DNA from: Cohnella xylanilytica
GTDB lineage: Bacteria; Bacillota; Bacilli; Paenibacillales; Paenibacillaceae
NCBI RefSeq assembly: GCF_014212175.1
Contig: NZ_JACJVR010000028.1
Location: 1 to 49,847, forward strand
Direction: 5' to 3'
Length of the DNA: 49,847 bases
Position numbers and translations under genes: made by a program. The notes beneath the pieces are model-generated. The model was not told the origin of the DNA. It saw only the letters and a program-made list of their open reading frames with translations, and made no database searches. Below are positions 44,454 through 49,847 of this stretch, piece after piece; the stretch's first letter is position 1; every line of letters begins with the position of its first letter.

Positions 44454-46073
44454 TTACTGAATGCCCTTCTCGTCGAAGTACGCGTTCGCCTGCTCCTGGA
44501 CGTAGGCCAGAATCTTGTCCACGCCCGCCGCTTTCAGCTTGCTGCGGTACGTCTCCAGCGCCTTGTCCGGGTCCTTCACGAGCCCCATCATAAGCGGCTG
44601 GCCGTACTGCTTGATCACCTGGTTGACGGCCGCTTGCTCCGCCTTGACCGGCGCGTAATCCATCGTGATCGGGTCGAAAATGTTCGGCTTCGCCTCGGCC
44701 GCGAACTCCTCGTTCAGAGCCTTGAGGCCTTCCCAGCTCCCCTTCTGGTCCAGCATGTTCGGCTTGTAGCGCCAGCCCCAGCTCGCGATGTCGTAGTTCT
44801 TCCAATCCTTGGCCACCGTGGCGCCGGCCGGAGGAGTGACGATCGTCTTGCCGTCGGCTTCGATCGAGTAGTGCGTGCCTTCGATGCCGTACGTCATGAG
44901 ACGGAAGTACGTCGGGTCGTTGCGCAGCTTGTCGAGCACCATGAGCGAGCGCTCGGGATTCGCCGCGCTCTTCGGCACCGCCATGGCGTTGGCCATCGGC
45001 AGCGTCGGGATCGCGTAGTTATGGAACCGGGTATACGGGAAGTAGCCGAGCTTATAGTCCGGGTTCGTCTTCGAGACGTCCGTGATGAAGCCGCCCGCCC
45101 CAGGAGCGTTGCGCCAGTAGACAGCGCCCGTGCCGGCCTTGATCAGGTCGCCCGCTTCCGTCTGCGACGAGAGCGTGTTGGACGCCCAGAAGCCTCTGTC
45201 CGCCCACGTCTTCATCCGCTTCACGAACTCCTCGAATTGCGACGTGAACGGATAGACGACGATGTCGCGCGGCTTGTCGTACGAGGTCGAGGCGATGACT
45301 CCGCTCTCGCCGCCGTACACCTTGAAGTCGTAATAGTCCGTGAACAGCGTATACACTTCGTTCCAAGCCTTGCCGCCGATCGGCGTGACGCCCGGCTTGC
45401 CTTTCTTGACGCCGTCGAGGTACGCCTCGATCGAATCGAGGTCCTTGATCTCCGGCAGCCCCAGCTCCTGGCGCCAGTCTTCGCGGTAGACGATGCCGTT
45501 CGGCGTGTACTCCGGGTTCGTGTTCGGCACCGCGTAGATCTTGCCGCCGACCGTCGCCGTGTCCCAATCGTCCTTCGGGACCTCTTCCCAAGTCTGCGGA
45601 GCGTACTTCGGCAGCAGGCCGGTCAGGTCCATGAACGCGCCTTGCTTGGCGTATTTGTAGAAGTCGGCCCAGCTCGACGCGAACAGCATGTCGACCTTCT
45701 CCCCGGACGCGAGCAGCAGGTTGTACTTGCTCTGCCACTCGTTCCACGAGGTGAAGTTCAGCTTGACCGTCGTATTGAGATCCTTCTCCAGCCTCTTGTT
45801 CCACTCCGCCAGCACCTTCGGCGTGTCCTGGTGCGCGTCGCCGAGCACGTACCAGACGAGCTCTACCTTCTTCGACGTGTCCGGCTTGCCCGAATCCGCC
45901 GCCGGCGCGCTCGCGGAAGGCGAGCTGCCGTCATTGCCGCCCGCAGAAGGAGAAGCCGCCCCGTTATTCGAGAGGCCGCTCCCGCTCCCGCCGCCGCTGC
46001 AAGCCGCCAAGAGCGCGGCCGTCAAGGTCAGCGGAACGAACGCCGACATCCGTTTTGCGATTTTCCGATTCAT
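44454..46073 (-). CDS. LplA-type extracellular sugar-binding lipoprotein
   Basis: This 539-residue protein starts MNRKIAKRMSAF; AGGGG lies 6 nt before this ATG, while the ATG two codons earlier is too close. The lipoprotein signal ends at LLAAC, followed by a long Gly/Ser/Pro linker. The family 1-like binding fold shows in VELVWYVLGDAHQDTPKVLAEWNKRLEKDL and AKQGAFMDLTGLLPKYAPQTWEEV. Such large receptors in Paenibacillus accompany LplB/YtcP permeases and often bind plant polysaccharide fragments. The ligand is unknown, as no glycosidase gene is present. Confidence 0.92.
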   Translation of the reverse strand: MNRKIAKRMSAFVPLTLTAALLAACSGGGSGSGLSNNGAASPSAGGNDGSSPSASAPAADSGKPDTSKKVELVWYVLGDAHQDTPKVLAEWNKRLEKDLNTTVKLNFTSWNEWQSKYNLLLASGEKVDMLFASSWADFYKYAKQGAFMDLTGLLPKYAPQTWEEVPKDDWDTATVGGKIYAVPNTNPEYTPNGIVYREDWRQELGLPEIKDLDSIEAYLDGVKKGKPGVTPIGGKAWNEVYTLFTDYYDFKVYGGESGVIASTSYDKPRDIVVYPFTSQFEEFVKRMKTWADRGFWASNTLSSQTEAGDLIKAGTGAVYWRNAPGAGGFITDVSKTNPDYKLGYFPYTRFHNYAIPTLPMANAMAVPKSAANPERSLMVLDKLRNDPTYFRLMTYGIEGTHYSIEADGKTIVTPPAGATVAKDWKNYDIASWGWRYKPNMLDQKGSWEGLKALNEEFAAEAKPNIFDPITMDYAPVKAEQAAVNQVIKQYGQPLMMGLVKDPDKALETYRSKLKAAGVDKILAYVQEQANAYFDEKGIQ

Positions 46074-46130
46074 GTACATCCCCCTAGTGTTGGAAAATGA
46101 AAGCGAATATGTTAGCCGGGAGACCCGGTT

Positions 46131-47018
46131 CTAACCTTTGACCGCGCCGATCGTCAGCCCTTTGACGAAGTAGCGCTGAAGGAACGGGTAGAGCAGAATG
46201 ATCGGCCCGGTGACGACGACGGCCGTCGCCATCTTGAGCGTCTCGGTCGGCGGCTTGAAGTCGGGCGACAGGTTGCCGGCGATGTTCGTCTTCAGCACCG
46301 AGGCGCTGGCCAGAATCTTATAGAGCAGGAATTGCAGCGGGAACTTGTGCTCGGACGTGATGAACAGATTCGCGGTGAACCAGTCGTTCCAATAGGCGAG
46401 CGCCATGAACAGGCCGATCGTCGCGAGCCCGGGCGTCGACAGCGGCAGGATAAGCTTCAGATAGATGGCGAAGTCTCCCGCGCCGTCGATCTTCGCCGAT
46501 TCGACGATGGAATCTGGAATCGATTTCATGAAGTTTTTCATCAAAATGAGGTTCCAAGCGCTGAGCAGCCCCGGGATGACCAGCACCATGTAGTTGTCCT
46601 TCAGGTTCAAGTAATTCACGATCAGGATGTACCACGGAATCAGCCCGCCGCTGAACAGCGTCGTGAAGTAGATGTAGAACGACAGCCCGTTGCGGAACTT
46701 GAAGTCCTTGCGGGACAGCACGTACCCCGCCATCGACGTCAGGAACAGCCCGAGCGCCGTGCCGACGACCGTAACCAGAATCGTCACCTCGTACGCCCGG
46801 TAAATCTGGATCGGGTTCGTGAACATCGCCCGGTACGCGTCGAACGAGAAGCGGTCGGGGATGAGCTTGAAGCCTTCCGCGATGATCTCGTTCTCCGACG
46901 TCAGGGAGCCGATGATGATGACGAGGAACGGCAGCAGGCAGAGCAGCGACAGAATCGTGAGGAACGTATAGCCCGCCGCGTTGAATACCAGGGTCGATTT
47001 TTCCGTTTTGATCTTCAT
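46131..47018 (-). CDS. LplC/YtcP-type sugar ABC permease
   Basis: This 295-residue permease starts MKIKTEKSTLVFN, with TAGGAGGGG before the ATG; a longer open frame upstream is the shadow of the other permease gene. GGLIPWYILIVNYLNLKDNYMVLVIPGLLSAWNLILMKNFMKSIP is typical of the YtcP/LplC group. The ATPase-contact loop is ESAKIDGAGDFAIYLKLILPLSTP, and the protein ends in FVKGLTIGAVKG. It is the second gene of the importer operon. Confidence 0.93.
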   Translation of the reverse strand: MKIKTEKSTLVFNAAGYTFLTILSLLCLLPFLVIIIGSLTSENEIIAEGFKLIPDRFSFDAYRAMFTNPIQIYRAYEVTILVTVVGTALGLFLTSMAGYVLSRKDFKFRNGLSFYIYFTTLFSGGLIPWYILIVNYLNLKDNYMVLVIPGLLSAWNLILMKNFMKSIPDSIVESAKIDGAGDFAIYLKLILPLSTPGLATIGLFMALAYWNDWFTANLFITSEHKFPLQFLLYKILASASVLKTNIAGNLSPDFKPPTETLKMATAVVVTGPIILLYPFLQRYFVKGLTIGAVKG

Positions 47019-47029
47019 GGCTGCCCCTC

Positions 47030-47941
47030 CTAGAAAAGCGCGTAATCTTCGTTCGTTCTGCGGATGACGTAGTTGACGCCGAGCACGAGGATAAGCCCGA
47101 ACAGCGATTGGAACAGGCCGGCCGCGGTGCCCATGCCGATGTCGAAGTTGACGGCGAGGGAGCGGTACACGTACGTATCGATAATGTCCGTCGATTCGAA
47201 CAGCATGCCGTTCTGCCCGATGATCTGATAGAACAGGTCGAACTGCCCTTTGAGGATGCCGCCGAGGCTGAGCAGGATGAGCAGGATGAACGTCGGCACC
47301 AGCATCGGAATCGTGATCCGGCGGATGCGCTGGAAGATGTTCGCCCCGTCGATCTTCGCCGCCTCGTAATACTCGTCGCCGATCGCCATGATCGCGGCCA
47401 GGTAGATGACCGTGCCGTAGCCGAGCCCCTTCCAGATGTGGAAGAAGACGATGATGTATTTCCACGGCGCCGTGTGCATGTAGAAGTCGTACTCGGGCAG
47501 CCCCAGCTGCGTCAGCAGCGTCGGGATGACGCCGTTCTCCGAGCTGAACAGGTTCAGCACGAAGGCGCCGACGAGCACGAACGAGATGAAGAACGGGAGG
47601 AACATGACCGATTGGGACGCCTTCTTGAAGATCTTGCCGGGAAGCTCCGCCAGGAACACCGCGCAGATCAGCTGAAGAACGTTGCCGAGGACGATGAAGA
47701 CGACGTTGTAGAGGATCGTGTTCCGCGTCAGCGTCGCCAATTGGCCGGAGCCGAACAGGAATTCGAAGTTGTCGAAGCCGACGAACCGGCTGCCGAACAG
47801 GCCGCCTTCGAAGCTGTAATTCGTGAAGGCGTAGTAGACGCCGACCATCGGTATGTAGCTGAACAGCGTGAAGAACAGAAGAGCGGGCGCGATCATCAGG
47901 AACAGGACTTTGTTGCGGGCAAGCTCCCGAAGCAGGCTCAT
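47030..47941 (-). CDS. LplB-type sugar ABC permease
   Basis: This 303-residue permease has SLLRELARNKVLFLMIAPALLFF after Met1 and the contact loop EAAKIDGANIFQRIRRITIPML. IDTYVYRSLAVNFDIGMGTAAGLFQSLFGLILVL is characteristic of LplB. GGAGG lies 10 nt before the ATG. It is the first gene of the importer operon and is divergent from a LacI regulator. No ATPase gene is present, so MsmX-type sharing is likely. Confidence 0.93.
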   Translation of the reverse strand: MSLLRELARNKVLFLMIAPALLFFTLFSYIPMVGVYYAFTNYSFEGGLFGSRFVGFDNFEFLFGSGQLATLTRNTILYNVVFIVLGNVLQLICAVFLAELPGKIFKKASQSVMFLPFFISFVLVGAFVLNLFSSENGVIPTLLTQLGLPEYDFYMHTAPWKYIIVFFHIWKGLGYGTVIYLAAIMAIGDEYYEAAKIDGANIFQRIRRITIPMLVPTFILLILLSLGGILKGQFDLFYQIIGQNGMLFESTDIIDTYVYRSLAVNFDIGMGTAAGLFQSLFGLILVLGVNYVIRRTNEDYALF

Positions 47942-48002
47942 GGGGCGGGCACCTCCGAAGCGATTGAATGTTGGGAAAAGCGGCTAGCATCACTAATTAT
48001 GT

Positions 48003-48346
48003 GAAATCGATTTCTTATTTTCACAGGATCAAAGGCCATCCAGGCGAATCCATCGTCCTTGCTAGGAATGCATACCAATCTAGGCCATCGGGCAGGCAAG
48101 CCGCCGCCGATGCAGGCGAATCGGACTCTACTTTTGTGAAATCGATTTCTTAATAACGAACACTTCTTATACGAAATCGGGCGGCGCATCTCCTCCATTC
48201 GGCGTACGAGGCGACAATCTTCATGATGATCGAACCGGTTCGAGCAGACCCAATCCTCTTGTTACGAGAGCCGGCGCGTGCAGACCGACCTTCATGATGT
48301 GCTAGTCGGCTTGCGAGGACCCATCTTTATGCTTGAAATCGATTTC
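48003..48346. promoter_or_regulatory. three perfect LacI-type palindromes GAAATCGATTTC
   Basis: Identical 12-bp palindromes lie at 48003-48014, 48138-48149 and 48335-48346. The first sits in the spacer of a possible minus-strand promoter (TGTGAA, 18 bp, CATAAT) for the importer; the third overlaps the -35 of the lacI promoter. The rest of the 473-bp gap (47942-48414) holds no supported gene. Confidence 0.8.
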
Positions 48347-48361
48347 AGTTTGAATTATAGT
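48333..48361 (+). promoter_or_regulatory. promoter of the lacI-type gene
   Basis: TTGAAA (48333-48338) and TATAGT (48356-48361) are exactly 17 bp apart. The GAAATCGATTTC operator overlaps the -35, pointing to autoregulation. Confidence 0.7.
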
Positions 48362-48414
48362 TTTGGTAACGAAGCTCTGTCAAATCCTTTTTTTCAGGTA
48401 AGGTTGAGATCCCT

Positions 48415-49431
48415 ATGGACATTAAGATCGTGGACGTCGCGAACAAGGCCGGCGTCTCTCCCGCCACCGTCTCGCGCGTGCTGAACGGCAACGCCTACGT
48501 CAAGTCGAAGACCCGCGAGAAGGTCAACCAAGCGATCGCCGACCTCGGCTACCACCGGAACGCCTTCGCGCAGAACCTGCGGTCCCAGAAGTCGATGACG
48601 CTCGGAATCATCGTGCCGGACATCAACTCCTCTTACTTCGCGGAGATCATCAAGGGCATCGAGAACATGGCCTACTCCCGCAAGTACCGGGCGATTATAT
48701 GCGATGCCGAGAACCAGCCGGAGAAGGAGCTCGAGTATTTGAGCCTGCTCCTGAGCCGCACTGTCGACGGCATGATCATCGCCACTCCCGCCATCTCGGA
48801 CGAGGAGATCGTCCGCCTGTCGGACAAGGGGTATGCGATCGCCGTCATCGGCAAGAATATCGATCACCCGAAGGTGCCTTGCATCTTCACGGACAACGTG
48901 AAGTTCTCCAGGGAAGTGATCGACCACCTGGTCGGGCTCGGTCATCGGGACATCGTCTTCCTGAGCGGCTACGCCGAAGCGGTCGATAGCTTCGAGCGGC
49001 TCGAAGGCTACCTCAAGGGACTGAAGGAGCACCACATTCCGTTCCGCCCCGAGCTGGTCGAGAACGGCAACTTCAACGAAGCCGGCGGCTATGAAGCGAT
49101 GATGCGGCTGTTCGACAAGAAGATCTCCTTCACGGCCGTCTACGCGGCGAACGACGAGATGGCCCTCGGCGTGTACAAGGCCTGCGCCGAGAGAGGCATC
49201 CGCATCCCGGAGCAGATCGCCGTCGTGGGCGTCGACAACAACCGGATCAGCAAGTACCTGACGCCGACGCTGAGCACGGTGAACCAGCCGAAGTACGCGA
49301 TGGGCGCCGTCATCGCCGAGAAGCTGATCGACCAGATGAACGACAACGAGTTCAGCGAGAAGCGAGTGTTCTCCGTCGATTCCGAGCTGATCGTGCGCGG
49401 GTCGTCCGGCGGCCCGAAGGCGTCTTCGTGA
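48415..49431 (+). CDS. LacI-family regulator of the LplABC-type importer
   Basis: This 338-residue protein has headpiece IKIVDVANKAGVSPATVSRVLNGNAYV, hinge NAFAQNLRSQKS and a sugar-sensing core (LGIIVPDINSSYFAEIIKGIE, NDEMALGVYKACAERGIRIPEQIAVVGVDN). The ribosome binding site (AAGG, distant) is weak. It is divergent from the importer operon and almost certainly binds the three GAAATCGATTTC sites. The inducer is presumably the transported sugar. Confidence 0.93.
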   Translation: MDIKIVDVANKAGVSPATVSRVLNGNAYVKSKTREKVNQAIADLGYHRNAFAQNLRSQKSMTLGIIVPDINSSYFAEIIKGIENMAYSRKYRAIICDAENQPEKELEYLSLLLSRTVDGMIIATPAISDEEIVRLSDKGYAIAVIGKNIDHPKVPCIFTDNVKFSREVIDHLVGLGHRDIVFLSGYAEAVDSFERLEGYLKGLKEHHIPFRPELVENGNFNEAGGYEAMMRLFDKKISFTAVYAANDEMALGVYKACAERGIRIPEQIAVVGVDNNRISKYLTPTLSTVNQPKYAMGAVIAEKLIDQMNDNEFSEKRVFSVDSELIVRGSSGGPKASS

Positions 49432-49847
49432 CTGACTCCAATTATAGGGAAGATGGCCGGCGGATTGAATACCCCATTTTTCAGGTTATCTTGTACGTTC
49501 TTCGGATAGGGGCTCCGATGCATGCGGCCCGGTTCGGTTCGGCGTTCGGCGGATGCGGCGTTGTCGCCGCTCCGTCTTCCGCTCGCGGGACGGCCGATCG
49601 GCCGCGCGCACTTGCAGCTCTTTTCCTCCCTTACGCCGCCTCTACGCATCTCCCCGTTTGTTCTCCATACAGCAAACGCCCCTCCGCGTGTCCCCGATGG
49701 ATCTCCGCGTACCTCCTTCGTAGTCCCGTACGTTTTCCCTGTAACATTTCTTCTGCGGTCCGCGTGTGTTCTCTACGTTACCTTATCCGTCCGCCGACGT
49801 TCGTACTTTCTTCCATCATGCGAGCTCTCGGTTCGGCCCCCTAATTC
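49432..49847. other. no convincing gene; G/A-rich quasi-repetitive stretch on the minus strand
   Basis: A plus-strand open frame covers most of this stretch but has no ribosome binding site or recognisable domain. From about 49640 to 49790 the minus strand is rich in short related pieces (ACACGCGGA, GTACGCGGA, ACACGCGGAGGG), and a 39-codon frame beginning ATGTTACAGGGAAAACG reads through them. This looks like a degenerate intergenic repeat. Confidence 0.45.

Noticed and set aside
49428..49844. 138-codon plus-strand open frame at the window end
   Set aside because: It begins inside the end of the LacI gene, has no ribosome binding site and low-complexity Arg/Ser/Pro content, and overlaps the quasi-repeat.

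Overview
The window looks like a GC-rich, endospore-forming member of the Bacilli, most likely Paenibacillaceae (Paenibacillus/Cohnella-like). The reasons are a small acid-soluble spore protein gene (sspI), KtrA, Lpl-type and CUT1-type sugar ABC transporters each with a LacI regulator, and two sites matching the operator of CymR, the cysteine repressor of Bacilli. The assignment is an inference from gene content. No rRNA, tRNA, CRISPR array, insertion sequence or prophage was recognised.

Layout. 1-896: 3'-truncated ankyrin-repeat gene. 897-1683: no gene; a terminator hairpin and four 51-nt tandem repeats. 1684-17058: an organosulfur scavenging region. One arm on the minus strand has an NtaA/SnaA/DszA flavin monooxygenase and two M20 deacylases, with a LysR regulator behind it. 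The plus arm has a double carboxymuconolactone decarboxylase (CMD) protein, a third M20 enzyme, a complete Opp/Dpp-type ABC importer, a second monooxygenase and an SfnB/DszC-like flavoprotein. 17228-18766: ArsR regulator plus MFS exporter. 18832-25009: a second Opp/Dpp-type importer operon led by an NTF2-like protein. CymR-like boxes lie at 8703-8729 and 25110-25136, directly at the promoters of both importer operons.

25397-31487: a DUF427 protein with abnormal ends, GH36 alpha-galactosidase with divergent AraC regulator, a flavin-oxidase gene remnant, and an MFS exporter divergent from an ArsR-rhodanese fusion regulator across a highly symmetric promoter region. 31596-39616: LacI regulator, a GH94 enzyme of 1,2-beta-oligoglucan phosphorylase type and a CUT1 sugar importer, forming a likely beta-1,2-glucan (sophorooligosaccharide) utilisation locus with GAAACGTTTC operators. 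39900-44359: RNA methyltransferase, KtrA, sspI, an orphan phnM, and two overlapping genes for membrane proteins of unknown function. 44454-49431: LplA/LplB/YtcP-type importer and a divergent LacI regulator sharing three GAAATCGATTTC palindromes. 49432-49847: no convincing gene.

How the genes work together (inference). When cysteine is scarce, CymR would release both importer operons. Imported peptides or N-acylated organosulfur compounds would be oxidatively cleaved at C-S bonds by the flavin enzymes and deacylated by the M20 enzymes to release usable sulfur. This parallels the yxeK and ytmI/cmo operons of Bacillus subtilis, but uses Opp-type transport. The second half of the window is carbohydrate scavenging with local regulators.
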